The notes below the pieces were generated by a model. That model worked only from the letters and a program-made list of their open reading frames with translations, made no database searches and was not told the origin of the DNA. The translations under genes were made by a program, and so were the position numbers. A stretch of DNA of 64,000 nucleotides from Epiperipatus broadwayi (taxonomy: Eukaryota > Onychophora > Udeonychophora > Euonychophora > Peripatidae). The stretch is from positions 124,001 to 188,000 of the forward strand of contig JAQFVV010000232.1 in the NCBI GenBank assembly GCA_028023455.1. The letters run 5' to 3'. This document shows, one piece after another, positions 10,139 to 23,718 of the stretch (positions within the stretch are counted from its first letter, which is position 1; each line of letters starts with the position of its first letter).

Positions 10139-10701
10139 ATATTCGTAGTGTGAGGAAACACTTTGATGAGTTATTAATTCTTTTACATTCACTTGATTAT
10201 TCATTTGATATTATAATTTTGTTTGAGATCTGGATTAAGGAATGTGAAAAAGGACTGTATGGGTTAGAGGGATATGCATCAATTATTAATTCTAGAATTA
10301 ATAATAGGTCAGGTGGAGTTTTCGTTTATTATAAATCAGTGCTTTGTGTGACTTCTATTGATGCAGTTTTTGATTCTTCTGAGTGTCTTGTTTTAAATTT
10401 CATTTTAGGTTCAGACAAATTAACACTTATTACTCTGTATAGGTCTTGCAGTCATACAGTTGAAAGTTTTAGTGATGAACTTGGTGATTTACTTACTAGA
10501 TTAAATGATAAATTCATTATTCTTGTTGGTGACTTGAACATTAATATTTCTGGTGAAATTTCTGTTGCTGCTCAACATTATTTAAATATGCTGTCACTTT
10601 GTGGATTTATTCAATGTTTATTTCATCTTACATGGTTACATCTTCACCATCTTCACTTATTAACCACGACTTTGCTAGATGTCCTGAAAATATTCTTTTG
10701 A
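10105..10701 (+). pseudogene. LINE-B ORF2, apurinic endonuclease domain
   Basis: The frame starts with FKIFHINIRSVRKHFDEL, typical of the N-terminus of an APE-type LINE endonuclease. The usual TETW motif has become FEIW, so the glutamate is kept but its context is altered. YRSCS and GDLNINI blocks follow. Beyond about 10620 the frame degrades; the expected TDH appears near 10730 in another frame next to a stop. It would have nicked DNA for priming; now inactive. Confidence 0.8.
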
Positions 10702-11104
10702 AAACATCTTTTTTGAATTGGTGTTTTACAGATCACAGATGAATTGTTACTTTTAAAAAGAATTTTTCTCATAGTAAAAAGTGTTTTAAACTTTTATTTC
10801 ATGATCGTTTATATTCCTTAATTACTAAATATCATTGGTATTTAATCTTTGAGTTGAATGATGTAAATTGTGCATTTTCATTCTTTGTTGACAAGATGAA
10901 AGAGTTTATAGATTATTGTTCTTTTATAAAATATATAAAGAAGAAAGATTTGAAGAGACATGATTGGGTTACAAATGAGTTCATATCAAAAGTTAACAGA
11001 AAGAAGAAATTATACAAGCTTTTCAAAAGATTTCCTGCTAATGAAGAATTTAAAATTCAGCTAAAAGTTCTTGATAAAGAAATAATTATATAGTCAAAGT
11101 TAAA
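10702..11104 (+). pseudogene. LINE-B ORF2, linker region
   Basis: Broken frames (one open at 10854-11093) encode a basic linker comparable to that of LINE-A, including a WVTNEFISKVNRKK block that parallels WVTDALVCKINQRN. Several stops separate it from the polymerase frame. Confidence 0.6.
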
Positions 11105-12940
11105 TTGGTTTTCTATTCTACTCAAATTTATTATTTAAAATCAACTAAATTAAGCAATTTTTGGACTGTTGTTAAAAAATTTATTTTTAAGGAAGGATTT
11201 TCACAAATTTCTAGACTAAAGATTAATGAAATATCTATTGATGTTTTAAATAATTCAAAACTGGTAGCTAATAATTTTAATCAATATTTTGTACACAGTG
11301 TGGAATTGTTAATGAATAGTTTTGAAAATAATTGCAATTCTCATGTTTTTCAATATGAGAAATTTATCGTGAATTCTTTTGTTTTTAAAGAGATTGAAGA
11401 TTGTGAAATTTTAGATTCTCTTTATAAAATGAGACATAAGAAATATCTTGGTTTGGATTGTATTTCTGTAAAAATATTAATTGAAAATGTTTCCATTCTT
11501 TTACCAATTTTATCTTTTTTATTTAATTCTTCTATTGATTCAGGTATATTTCCAGATTGTTTAAAATCTGCTGTTGTTACACCTATTTTTAAGAGTGGAG
11601 ATAGGGAATGCTTGGAAAACTTCAGGCCAATTTCTATTTTATCAACATTGTCTCAAATTTTGGAAATGTTTGTAAAAAACAGAATTGTTTTTTTTTTTTT
11701 TAAATATAATTTATTTTCAAATAATCAATTTGGGTTTTTGCCAGGAAGATCTACAGAACTGGCTTTATCTGAACATGTTTCAGTCATCACTGAATCTTTA
11801 CAAAAAGGTTACAATACTATAGGCATTTATTTAGATTTTCAGAAAGCATTTGACTGTATTCCACATGATATATTAATAATTAAGTTACACTATTGTGGCA
11901 TACAGAGTACTATGCTTGAATGGTTTAAATATTATTTAAGTAATAGAAGCCAATTTGTTAAAATTAATAATTCTTTGAGTGATTCTGAAATAATTAGATA
12001 TGGAGTTCCTCAAGATTCAGTCCTGAGTCCCTTGTTATTTACTGTTTATATTAATGATCTGCTTGATCTTTCTCTTCATTCTAACATTTTTTGTTTTGCA
12101 GATTATACTGCTTTGGTTACTTCAGCAGTTTCATATAGTTTAGAGAAACTTGTGAATGAAGATTTATTTAAAATTACACAATGGATGAACAATAATAGAT
12201 TACTGCTAAATATTAATAAGTATAATTACATAATATATTCTCTTAAAAATATTCCAGTAAAAGACTTGTTAATTCAATTGCCTTATGTGAATCAAACCTC
12301 TTGTCAGAAAATTACCAGGACTTCAACAATTTCTTACCTTGGCTTGGTTTTGGGTGAGTATTTACATTGGGATAAGCATGTTTTTTGGCTTCAAGTAAAA
12401 TTAAGAAAACTTAATTTTCTTTTTTATAGATTAAGAGATTGTTTAAATAAATCTCATGTGACATCTGACTTGTTATTATTACTATTAAGCAGACTTTGTT
12501 ATGGTATAATATTATGGGGTGGCACTGCAGCATATTTTTTGAAGTCTTTGCAAACACTACAAAACTTTACGTTAAGAATTATTTTGTTTAAACCTTTAGA
12601 TTTGTCAAGATTTGAATTATATAAGTGTGCTGGAGTTTTAAGTATTAATCAATTATTTTTAGTGAATATTTTGTGTTATATTAAATACAAAGGAATGAAT
12701 AAAAATAATTCTTCATCAATAATGGTGACTAGATCAAATGATTTTGATTTATTATTTGAACCAGCATACTTTAAAACTCACTATAGATATCAGAAATGTT
12801 ATCTTGGTCCAACATTTTACAATATTTTTATAAGGAACATTGGATTTAATGTTAATGACCTATCAAGGAAAACTTTGAGAAAATTCATTATGGACTGGAT
12901 TATAATTGATGATAATGAAAAACTTTTTATTTCTATTTAA
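11105..12940 (+). pseudogene. LINE-B ORF2, reverse transcriptase and C-terminus (active site mutated)
   Basis: This 611-residue open frame covers the whole polymerase and C-terminal region. Ordered motifs: VVTPIFKSGD, ENFRPISIL, FGFLPGRSTELAL, the first catalytic Asp in YLDFQKAFD, then GVPQDSVLSPLLF and FADYTAL. The catalytic FADD is FADY here, and the conserved PQG is PQD, so the enzyme should be dead although the frame is open. The C-terminal part has YLGLVLGEYLHWDKH, an LWGG strand and a basic end. The long open frame with a mutated centre suggests modest age, or that the source copy carried few indels. Confidence 0.9.
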
Positions 12941-13035
12941 TTATTTTATTATATATTAATGTTTTTTATTTTATTTTCACATTTACTTTTGTTAAGCTCC
13001 ATGTGTGATTTTTTTACCACAAGGAGATTATATGG

Positions 13036-13422
<387 letters not shown>

Positions 13423-14520
13423 TTTTTTTTGGAAGAACTTATGGCATGCTCTGCATAATGAAATTTTTAGGCAACAAAACTTATAACTTTAATACATTTT
13501 TATAATAAAGTTATCAAATTTCTCCAACCAACATTAATTATTTTTAAACTTCCTTTAATTTTGGGGTCTACTTCCAAACTAAAATAAGTTCATTTTTTTA
13601 TCTTATTCTTTAATGAACAATGAAATGTGGATTACAATTCAAAAAGTAAAATCCATAAAAACAGGTATTTCTCTCCCTTCTCTCACCATATATATATAGT
13701 AACCTTTCCCCAACACCAATCTTACATCAATACCCAGGGTGCCAATTCTATTAATAATAGAATAAATTAATAATCTGATTCTACTTTGAATACTGTCCTG
13801 CTATAGCTTAGCTCAATGGGGGCTACAGGGTTCCATAATGTGTAAAATGCAAATAAAATACAGGAGGCAATATTAAGACTTAATAAGTGTAAGATATCTA
13901 CTGGGGTTTTGCAATAATTTAGTAGTTGAAATTGATAAAGTTCCATCCATTTAAATTAACAATTTATTGTTCAATTCTATCTCCTCCCATCATCTAAATG
14001 CATTAATCAACCTTTACTGGATAATAAGCTTAAATTAAATAAAACAAAGATGTATTCCTAATTAACTTTACTCTATGATAAGTTTAAATTAAATAAAATT
14101 AATATCTAAGTGGAAACAATAAGGGAATATCTCAGGGATTTTATTACATAACTTATTTAAAATTTATATTCTTAATAGCTACCAAGTACCATCATGAAAG
14201 ATAATGACATAAAATTGAGCATTGTTCTAATAAAATAGTAGTTAGACAATGAAAGAAATAGGGTACCTTTTGATTTCAAATCATCATCTAAATAATAACT
14301 AAGTACATAAAGTTTCCCTGAGGATCATCAATAGTCAAGTATTTCATATAGTGTTTTGATCAAGAAAACAATATCAGATATGAACATGTTCATCATTAAA
14401 TTTATGGAATAGTGCAAACATATATTGGATGTATAAGTGTGTGTGGAAACTTAGAATATGAATGCATGTAAAAGAACAACTCTGAACAAAGTTTTCAAAT
14501 AAATAAAACTTTTATTACAT
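13423..14520. other. AT-rich, nothing recognised
   Basis: No convincing coding frame or clear repeat was seen. Confidence 0.5.
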
Positions 14521-14524
14521 TATA

Positions 14525-14835
14525 TAGCCAAATAAACATTTTGTACTTCTACTTTACACATATACATGTTATAGGCTAATTCCAATATCCACGACTGAAT
14601 AAACTAACATAAAAGTAATTAACATTAAAATAAACTTCTTGTGCTTTTACTTCAAACCTACACATATTAGTAGCCAGTTCTGATAGGCTTTATTAAACAT
14701 TTATTAACACTAACACTGGAATAATTAAATATGGAATTAAACTTCTTTGTATTCTTACTTAAAATATACACATGCTATTAGCTAATTCTTACATTCTGTC
14801 AACCAAACCAACACTGGGGTATTTAAACATTAAAA
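14525..14835. repeat. diverged tandem repeat, about 105 bp, 3 units
   Basis: Three related blocks contain ACTTnnACTT..ACACAT..TTAnnnGCYAnTTC followed by an AATAAAC-rich segment (near 14546, 14642 and 14751). Divergence is high, so the array is old. Confidence 0.5.
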
Positions 14836-15785
14836 TAATGCAATATGGATTTAAACATGAGTCAGAGGTCACCCTATTCATCATAAATCAATTAAACAAT
14901 TCTATTAACTAGCTACACTTTCTTTTATTTTTGTTTACTCATTCAAAATGAGGATGAATCATTGAGGATTTGGTGATGATATGCCTTGAAATATTTACTC
15001 AAGACTTACAAATCAGTGATAGATTTCTTCCATACTTTCAGGATTAATAGTATTTTGTGCATGCATCTGTATTATGCCACCTATTATAATATAATTAACA
15101 CAGCTATATCCCATTGGTTTGCTTATGAAATTGAGATAAAATATCATAATACGGATGATGGCATAGACCAACTAATAATTTTAGCACTACTACTTTAGAT
15201 GTTTTATAAAATAAATCATTCCTACCTTTTATTTTTATTAGCAAATTACATTACACATAGCTATGAATATATGATGGGAAAACATGCCAAAATGGATACA
15301 TGATGGACAAGAAGACTTTCTTAACTCTAACAATCTAAACAACAAAATATAGTGACTCCCTAACCTTATTCAGAGGTTTAATATTGCTGTGGATCTAGCC
15401 TCATCACCAAAAACAAAGGAAATACACTGCTTCACATAATATAATACACAAACGCTCAATCTGGAAAATATCCACTCATGGTAAATATTTAAATAAACTA
15501 AAGGAGAGTTCTCTCAATCTCTGACAATGTAATATATATAATAAACAATTTCTTTCTTCATAGCCACTTAACACATTTCATTCTAAACATAAAAAAAAAA
15601 TTCATTCTTAGATAAATTCCTAATTCTTCCACTTCCTTTGGCATATCACATCATCTGAAACCGATTGGAGAAATACAAGTCAATCAACTTTAAATTTAAT
15701 AATTATATAAATGAATTGCACAACAGGCACAGATGCATGATAATGCACAAAATAATTTCAAATCATATTCAATACATAGATATTA
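14836..15785. other. AT-rich, nothing recognised
   Basis: A 70-codon frame at 14986-15198 has no recognised features and is probably chance. Confidence 0.5.
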
Positions 15786-15891
15786 TAACAACATTAACTA
15801 ATAAAACAAAAATAAATCTCATTCCTGAGGAATTATAAATATTTTGAATCTGAAGTATAATAATTACTACTAAATAAACCTCATCATTTTT
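15786..15891. repeat. direct repeat, left copy (pair with 19712-19806)
   Basis: About 90 bases match 19712-19806 in the same orientation, best over the 55 bases ending AAATAAACCTCA. The copies flank the minisatellite block and its GC-richer borders. Confidence 0.6.
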
Positions 15892-16385
15892 GGCAAAGCA
15901 ATGTAACCGGACCGCCATACAACCGTTTTATTACGTCAGTTGTAACAATTTTCTGATGAGCATGCTGCAGGAAGGAACTATCAATTGATATTCTTAATGC
16001 AGATGTTAATGCCTCCTACAACAATATTTCCTGCTCATCAGAGGATGTAGTACCATAGAGACTGTGAACATCTAAACATTTATATGTTTGGTTTTCCAAA
16101 CAGCGCCATTAGAGTTCCGTCTTACTATAACCTGACTGGCCTGGGTCTAGTTATGTCAGACGTAGCTCAGGAATGCATGAGATTCTCATGAACCAGTGCT
16201 ATAATTGGTGAGTGATGCGATAAAACAAACAAAACTGAACAACTGGATAACCAATTTAATTTTTAGTAACAAAAAAAATTTATTAAATAACAATTAATTT
16301 GCAATTTCTAACGAAATTTCATTTCTATCCACATGATAACTCATTTTTATTTTACTTATAAAAGAGTTAGAAGCAGTTCCTTTTT
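15892..16385. other. GC-richer border of the minisatellite block
   Basis: This non-coding segment starts near TGTAACCGG (15902) and has short inverted matches (TCTGATGAGCA near 15953 with TGCTCATCAGA near 16032). It is unlike its surroundings in base use and may be part of an unidentified element such as an LTR, but no matching end was found. Confidence 0.35.
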
Positions 16386-17335
16386 TTTTATCAATAGTTC
16401 ATTTACAAATTCAATTATGAGAAAAAGCTTGGAAATAGTCAATTCAATAATAGTTCATTTTGAATTCATTTATTAGAAGAAGCTTGGAAACATTCTAATT
16501 CAACAATGGTTCATTTTGAATTTATTTATGAGAAAAAGCTTGGAAATACTCTAATTCAACAATAATTCATTTTGAACCCATTTATGAGAAGAAGCTTGGA
16601 AATATTCTAATTCAACAATAATTCATTTTGAATCCATTTACGAGAAGAAGTTTGGAAATATTCTAATTTAACAATAATTCACTTTGAATCCATTTATGAG
16701 AAGAAGCTTGGAAATATTCTAATTCAACAATAGTTCATTTTGAATTCATTTATGAGAAGAAGCTTGGAAATATTCTAATTTAACAATAATTCATTTTGAA
16801 TCCATTTATGAGAAGAAGCTTGGAAATATTCTAATTCAACAATAGTTCATTTTGAATTCATTTATGAGAAGAAGCTTGGAAATATTCTAATTCAACAATA
16901 GTTCATTTTTGTATTTCTTTATGAGAAGAAGCTTGGAAATATTCTAATTCAACAATAGTTCATTTTGAATTCATTTATGAGAAGAAGCTTGGAAATATTC
17001 TAATTTAACAATAATTCATTTTGAATCCATTTATGAGAAGAAGCTTGGAAATATTCTAATTTAACAATAATTCATTTTGAATCCATTTATGAGAAGAAAC
17101 TTGGAAATATTCTAATTTAATAATAATTCATTTTGAATCCATTTATGAGAAGAAGCTTGGAAATATTCTAATTCAACAATAATTCATTTTGAATTCATTT
17201 ATGAGAAGAAACTTGGAAACATTCTAATTCAACAATAGTTCATTTTTGTATTCCTTTATGAGAAGAAGCTTGGAAATATTCCAATTCAACAATAGTTTAT
17301 TTTTGTATTCCTTTATGAGAAGAAGCTTGGTAGCA
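16386..17335. repeat. 56 bp minisatellite, about 17 units
   Basis: The unit reads ATGAGAAGAAGCTTGGAAAT then ATTCTAATTCAACAATAATT then a CATTTTGAAT-containing end. Units differ by point changes (TAGTT/TAATT, GAATT/GAATC, and a TTTTTGTATT variant in four units). Almost every unit has an AAGCTT site. Confidence 0.95.
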
Positions 17336-17880
17336 GTTAAGCATTTATGATTTATATAACATTTCATTATCTTATGAATTATTACTGATTGGTAAACATT
17401 AAATCAAAAGCAATTCTTGGTTTGTGGAATATTCATCATTTGGTAATTAAAGCATTTATAATTTAGTCAAATATAAAAGTATATTCTTATACATAGACTC
17501 TGTTACATTATAAGAAGCTTAGAAGCAGTCAAATATTTATGATTTATAGAACATTTCATCATTTTATGAATTATTACCGATTGGTAGACATTTGAACTCA
17601 GCAATACTTGGTTTGTAGAGCATTTATCATTTGATAATTGAGGCATTTATAATTTAGCCAAATATAAAAGTATATTCTTATACATAAACTCTGTTACATT
17701 ATAAGAAGCTTAGAAGCAGTCAAGTATTTATGATTTATAGAGCATTTCATCATTTTATGAATTATTACCGATTGGTAGACATTTGAACTCAGCAATTCTT
17801 GGTTTGTAGAGCATTTATCATTTGATAATTGAGGCATTTATAATTTAGCCAAATATAAAAGTATATTCACACACATAAAC
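17336..17880. repeat. 190 bp tandem repeat, about 3 units
   Basis: Units start near 17333, 17525 and 17714 (GCAGTYAAGYATTTATGATT). Each includes a GTTACATTATAAGAAGCTTA end, linking it to the preceding 56 bp array. Confidence 0.9.
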
Positions 17881-18310
17881 TCTGTTTGGCTCGTAGAGCA
17901 TTTATAATTTAGTCAGATATAAAACTATATTCATATACATAAACTCTGTTTGGCTTGTGGAGCATTTATCATTTAGTAATTAAAGCATTTCTAATTTAGT
18001 CAAATATAAAGGTATATTCATACACATAAACTCTGTTTGGCTTGTGGAGCATTTATAATTTAGTCAAATATAAAAGTATATTCATATACCTAAACTCTGT
18101 TTGGCTTGTGGAGCATTTATCATTTAGTAATTAAAGCATTTCTAATTTAGTCAAATATAAAGGTATATTCATGCACATAAACTCTGTTTGGCTTGTGGAG
18201 CATTTATAATTTAGTCAAATATAAAAGTATATTCATATACATAAACTCTGTTTGGCTTGTGGAGCATTTATCATTTAGTAATTACATTACCCAGATAGAA
18301 GTAATATGCA
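17881..18310. repeat. 151 bp tandem repeat, about 3 units
   Basis: Units start near 17949, 18100 and 18251 (TTTGGCTTGTGGAGCATTTA). Each contains two related sub-blocks ending in ATAAACTCTG. It appears derived from the 3' half of the 190 bp unit. Confidence 0.9.
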
Positions 18311-18339
18311 ATTAAAGCATTTCTAATCCACATAGTAAA

Positions 18340-18650
18340 TACGTTCAAATATTTTTATAAATAAATTTGCGTATAACTATTCCATAACTTCATTTTATAA
18401 CGTATGATAAACATGTTCTAATATTTTACAAAATAATTTCTACGTAATTATTTCATAGCTTCACTTTATAACGCATGATAAAGATGTTTTAATATTTTAT
18501 AAAACAAATTCTATGTAATTATTTCATAACTTCACTTTATAGCGTATGATAAAGATGTTTTAATATTTTATAAAACAAATTCTATGTAATTATTTCATAA
18601 TTCCACTTTATAACGTATGATAAATATGTTTTAATATTTTATAAAAATTA
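18340..18650. repeat. 71 bp tandem repeat, about 4 units
   Basis: Units contain TTTATARCGYATGATAAA and ATGTAATTATTTCATA blocks. Similarity is higher among the last three units. Confidence 0.9.
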
Positions 18651-19711
18651 CCTTCCAGTTTTGCAGTCCAGTTTATTCAAAAAGAAGGCGGGTTATTTCA
18701 TTTATGGAGAGTCATGGCATAGCGTGGAGAGAATGAAGCCGCTAAATTATCCCATTATTATCATAATTCCTCTAGTAAAGGTTTCTTTTTCCATTTTAAC
18801 GTTCCGTTAAAATTATATTTTAACGTGTCAAAAGAATTAAGTAATACACTTTTTTTAAAACAAAAAATTTAATATGTTCTGCCTCTCTGTGTAAGACGAG
18901 AGAGAAAAAAAAAGTTCTTTTCTTCCGACGACGTTCCTAATTTGAATACTGCCTCAGTTTAACTCAAGTATCTTTTCTTTTTTTCTTTTTAATGATTGGA
19001 TAATTACTTTCTTTTCTTTTTTTTATTGAGACAGATAAAAAAAAATAAGATAACTTAACATTTTATTTAAATCCATCAATCACAAAATTAAAAATGTGAT
19101 TTTTCTTTTTTTTTTAACAAATTACAGCTTTATTGCGTTCCCAATTAGATTGAATCACGCTAGATGTTTTTAAATGGGGGGGGGTCTTTTGAATATCTAT
19201 ATGAGTAACAGCATAACTGTTTCATTACCCCTCACCAAATTTTGGGATGAAATCGCCTGGAAGTACGATTTCATTCCACATACTATACACATTATTTCTC
19301 AGTACTGCCTGGTTTTAGATATGCTGATGAATAGGTAAGATGAGCCGGAAAAGTGAATACATGAACCATAGCCTCCAATGCCAGGATAAGTAGACGGCCA
19401 AGCACAAACTACCAGTACACACCGCCTCATGACGTCACGAGAAAATATCTCATTTTTAAGCACTACCTCTCTTGTACCTAGAAGTATCATCCAATAAAGA
19501 ATAGGAGCCAGAGAAAAAAAATCAATTTGGCACTCAGCCAACCCTGCTCAGCTTCGGTGAGTCTTAGGGGCTATCATTTGGCCTATCCATGAGACCAAGG
19601 CCTATCCATGAGACCTATATATATGCACTGCTGGACTACTCTTGGACCACAACATCCAGGTCGGGATAGTGCCGAGCATATACTTCGGAGCATCATAACA
19701 TAATGCATCCA
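18651..19711. other. non-coding, partly GC-richer, nothing recognised
   Basis: Homopolymer-rich stretches and a more mixed stretch at 19250-19700 were seen. No protein family or RNA was recognised; the frame at 19299-19541 shows no family features. Confidence 0.45.
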
Positions 19712-19806
19712 AGCAGCTCTAACTAATAAATTGAAATAAAATTTTGATTTATTCTGGATTATAAATCTTTTAAATTTGAAGCATAATAATTATTATTAAA
19801 TAAACC
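19712..19806. repeat. direct repeat, right copy (pair with 15786-15891)
   Basis: See the left copy: shared TTATAAAT, TGAAGYATAATAATTA and AAATAAACCTCA blocks in the same order and spacing. Confidence 0.6.
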
Positions 19807-21585
19807 TCAAAACCACTGCCAACAGAAAGGAAAAAAATAATACATTTATGCATTTACCCCTCTTAAATTAGCTGATAGCTTCATAATAGCAAACAAATAT
19901 TTCTACCACTAACATAAGCATATAGAATACATGTATAAAAAAGTTATATCAAAATAATGATCAATTACTGAGCATAATATTTTTCATATTATATGTATGC
20001 AAGACAATCTTGAAGCAAAAGAAAATAATAAATAAAATATAAAGACAAATAATTGGTCTACTTATCTATCATACACTAACAAAAAAATAAATAATTAAAT
20101 CTTCTTTAGCTGGGAAGATAAAAGAACATTTGCACACTCCGTAAATAATACCTCTTAGACATATATGAAAATACTGATAATATTGTAAAACAGTAGGTGT
20201 TAGTAGACACAAACAATTCCCTGCAGGATGGACAATACACAAATTTTGAATCCAATCGAAGAGCAATTTCTAAAGTTCTTAGCATTGAAATTTAGATGCT
20301 ATAGTATGCGAAGGATTCAATATCTATTTCTTTTTTTTTTTAATAATGGCAAATTAACCTATACTGCTGCAGATTTTGGTAATATTTTACTGTTTAATTA
20401 ATTGGTGGTTTTATAGCTTTATAACTCAGCATTCAAACTTGTGAATTTAAAAGGAACTAGTTTTTCCATCAAGTAACATTGACTATAATTACATTTATCA
20501 AGACACTTGTGCTATCCATTAGGCGAATGGTTGCTTAATTCATAATATTCACTTAAACCTACATCATTTTTTAAATGACAATATCTTTTAATAATATAAT
20601 AGTATGTTATTAAGTAGTTTGTTATTTTAAGATAAGTGCAGACTCTTTAAAAAAAGAGACAAATGATGACTAAATGGTATAATGTGGAGGAAGATAAAAT
20701 ATATATATTGTGTGAAACAGAAAATGTGTAATAATGGAATAAGTTTTTTTTAAATAAAAATTAAAAATTAAAAAAAATTAAGTGACTTTTGAGACTTGGC
20801 CATTGGAAAGAAAAATTTAGATAATGTATTAATGGGAATAGACTTGATATGAAAAATAAAAAGGGGGATAAAATAAAGTATAAAAGTTGGCTAAAAAATA
20901 TAGGAAGCTAAGCAACATAACATTAATGATTACATTTGTTACAGAGGTAATAACTGAATGAAATGTATGATGTAATAAAATATTAGAAGTATTAATTAAA
21001 TACTATACAAAATATGATGATACATATTCCTAGTTTGATTTGTTCAAAAAGAAATGATTTCACAGAAGTTAGATTTGCATCGCATCAAATGTAAACATTT
21101 TAGGATAACTGCTAGAAAATAGTGACACTGGGATCAAGAGAATATATTTATAAATGGATTAACTTATGAATTGTTTCATAAATTATATAAACAAACTGAA
21201 AAAAAAACCCAGTCATTTAATAGCATGTAAACATAATTAACAAAAAAATAGAAATAAATTATTTATGGAAAAAAAGTATAATTTAAGGAAATATACAAAT
21301 ATTTGGATTTTTTTTGTTAGCTTTTAGGATGAAAATTGTTGACTTTAAAATTAAAGTTGTTGAATAGACAAAACTAATATTGAGATAATGGGATAGAAAA
21401 TTAAATAAATATTGAAATTTTAGAGATTATGAAGTTAAAAACAATAAAGAAGAGATATAATGGTTAACATTTTTATTTGGACTTATTTGTTCAGAAATTC
21501 CTGACTTCAATAAAAGAGAAACCCTGCTTCACTGCATTGTTATGCTTAAAATAGTACTATTATTATACATTTTCTTAGTGCTAAT
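19807..21585. other. AT-rich, nothing recognised
   Basis: No supported gene, RNA or element end was seen. Confidence 0.5.
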
Positions 21586-21587
21586 TA

Positions 21588-22759
21588 CACCTGGGTCTCA
21601 TTTTACGTGATAGATAGGTTCCTCAGAAAACACGTGCAAATGAAATCGCGCAAAAATAGACGTAACTTACATTGAAAAAGGGGGGATGCGGTCTGTGATT
21701 TTTCAAAATTCACGTAAAAGCAAAGCACTAACATAATATTACTTTAAAATTCGCGCAAAAAAAAAATAAGGAAATAAAATATGACTAATAAAAAAATTTC
21801 AGATTTGAAAAAAATTGATACAAGACAAACTTTTTTTAACTAATATTTAAATGTATTCAAAATAATATATTTTTATGCATAATTTACAGTACAGTAATTT
21901 ACATTTTTTTATACACATTTTAATTATTATTGCTATTTGCCAAAAGACACGTTCGTTTGCAAACTGGTAAAAAATCAGATTCTCACAAGAGGAAAGACAA
22001 CTAGCGCCAAGTTCACTCTCATATTGTGTTAATGATTTTCTGTTGACAACGTAATTAGTAATTAATCTTTGAGACAATGATTTTATTAATTGTTTATGAA
22101 CTTAGACTTGTGATAATAAAAAGACAATTATTCACCACTGCTGGGAAAAATTTAATTAAAACAACTAAAAATTAAATTCTTATTTTTGTCTTTAATTTTT
22201 TAATTTTCAATTCCGTTTAAAAATCAAATTTCATTTTACATCAGATTAATTTTAGTTGCTGTAAGTAATTTTTAAATTGTTAATTACAATTACAAATGAT
22301 ATTTTAATTTTTAATTGTAAAATTTAATTGTGCCCACTGCTATTACTCACCTTTTAAAAATAAACTTGCGGACACTAAATAATTAATAATTGATTACGTT
22401 CTTTTTTAAAAAGCAAAAGCAGAATGTGATTTAAAATGCAAAATTAACACGCACAATGTTTGAACAAATTTACATTATAATTTTGTAAAATTTAATGTGT
22501 GTATACATAAAATGTGGAAATCATGATTTTAATTTCATTATTGCATAAAATCTTGCTATTATAAAGCACTGAAAATATTGGAATTACTAAGATGAAAGTT
22601 GAATTCCAATAATGTGCTATTACTTTCAATATAACGTAAGTGTGTGAAATTTATTATTTAAAGTAATAGCGCATAATCGGAGTTCAACTTCCGGTGAAAC
22701 ATGAATCGTATAACTTCAAAATTGTGTTAAATAAGTCCGCGTAAAAAGAGACCCAGGTG
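21588..22759 (-). mobile_element. pogo/Tigger-like nonautonomous element, copy 1
   Basis: The 1172 bp segment has inverted ends CACCTGGGTCTCATTTTACG and the reverse complement of CACCTGGGTCTCTTTTTACG, flanked by TA at 21586-21587 and 22760-22761. TA duplication, CG-containing subterminal sequence and TIR style fit the pogo/Tigger part of the Tc1/mariner group. A minus-strand frame (21847-22077) contains LITNYVVNRKSLTQYE, matched in copy 3 at about 40965-41095 and probably a remnant of a transposase C-terminal tail. No DDE catalytic core is seen. It carries a further small insertion (22143-22333). Confidence 0.75.
22143..22333. mobile_element. small AT-rich insertion with 8 bp direct repeat
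   Basis: 191 bases rich in TTAATTnAAA are bounded by CCACTGCT (22135-22142 and 22334-22341). An 8 bp duplication is typical of hAT elements, but the terminal inverted repeats are weak. Confidence 0.4.
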
Positions 22760-22761
22760 TA

Positions 22762-23718
22762 CTCTGATTTTTCAAATTTCAATTTAACAGGTGCAAAAAT
22801 TTTAATACATTAAAAGAAAGTATATTGTTAAGTACTTTAGTGTATAAAGCAGATTAATCACAAAATGTTTTACTTGTTGAGATATATTGAAAATACAATT
22901 AAATGATATGATAAATTAATAAGCATATGGTCAGTTGCTTTGTAAATATATATTTGAGGACTAAAATAGGAATTGTTCTTTTCAATGATTAAATTAATAT
23001 TTTTCTTTATTTTTTTTGTTTGCTTTCTTAGCTGGGAATGAATTCCAAAAACCTATGCTTCTGATTAATCTGGACAAATCAATTGAATAGGCATAAAACA
23101 GTAGTCAGATTTTTTGTAGTTCTCATAATGATTTTTATAACTGAAGTCATTCAATATTCTTTGATATTTATCTGTGTGATTTGGATCATATTTATTTAAT
23201 TTGTGACTTCCAAATGTGTATATATATATATATATATTGTCAGCAAAACTAGGATTTGAAATAAGTTTGCAATAAAAAAAAGTACATAGTAAAACATTAT
23301 TAAATAGTCCATTGCAAGTTAAAGATTTTTTTTTTTTTTGATAGCTTTCTATAGCAAGACAATGAAGATGAAAACATTATTCACTAATAAGACAATTGGT
23401 GTTGAGAAATTTTAGCAGTTTTCCATTCTTGTTTTCTAGATAAGAATATCTAGATATTCAGTTAGTTCCTTGAAAGAAAAATTCTAATCCTGTTTGAAAT
23501 CTGAAATTTTTTTAAGTTTTATCCAGTCTAAATTTGAATTCCAAGTCATGTTTGTACTTGTTCTAATTTTAGTTAACATAATACATTACGTTAACACAAT
23601 TAAGTTACTTTCATGTTTATGCCATTTGTTTAAATTTTATATATTTACTTTTTATATAATGTGTAATGACATAGATTGTTATAATGGCAACTATTAATGT
23701 TAATCTAATGTTTATGCA
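22762..23718. other. AT-rich, nothing recognised; (TA)n at 23217-23236
   Basis: The frame at 23494-23697 is probably chance. A short TA dinucleotide run is present. Confidence 0.5.

Noticed and set aside
14986-15198. 70-residue open frame
   Set aside because: No family features, AT-biased codons and no neighbouring gene structure; probably chance.
15902-15915. TGTAACCGG as the start of an LTR
   Set aside because: No matching GTTACA end with a 4-6 bp duplication was found downstream.
15953-16045. CTGATGA resembling a hammerhead core
   Set aside because: No stem II followed by GAAA at the right distance; the sequence instead pairs with a nearby inverted TGCTCATCAG.
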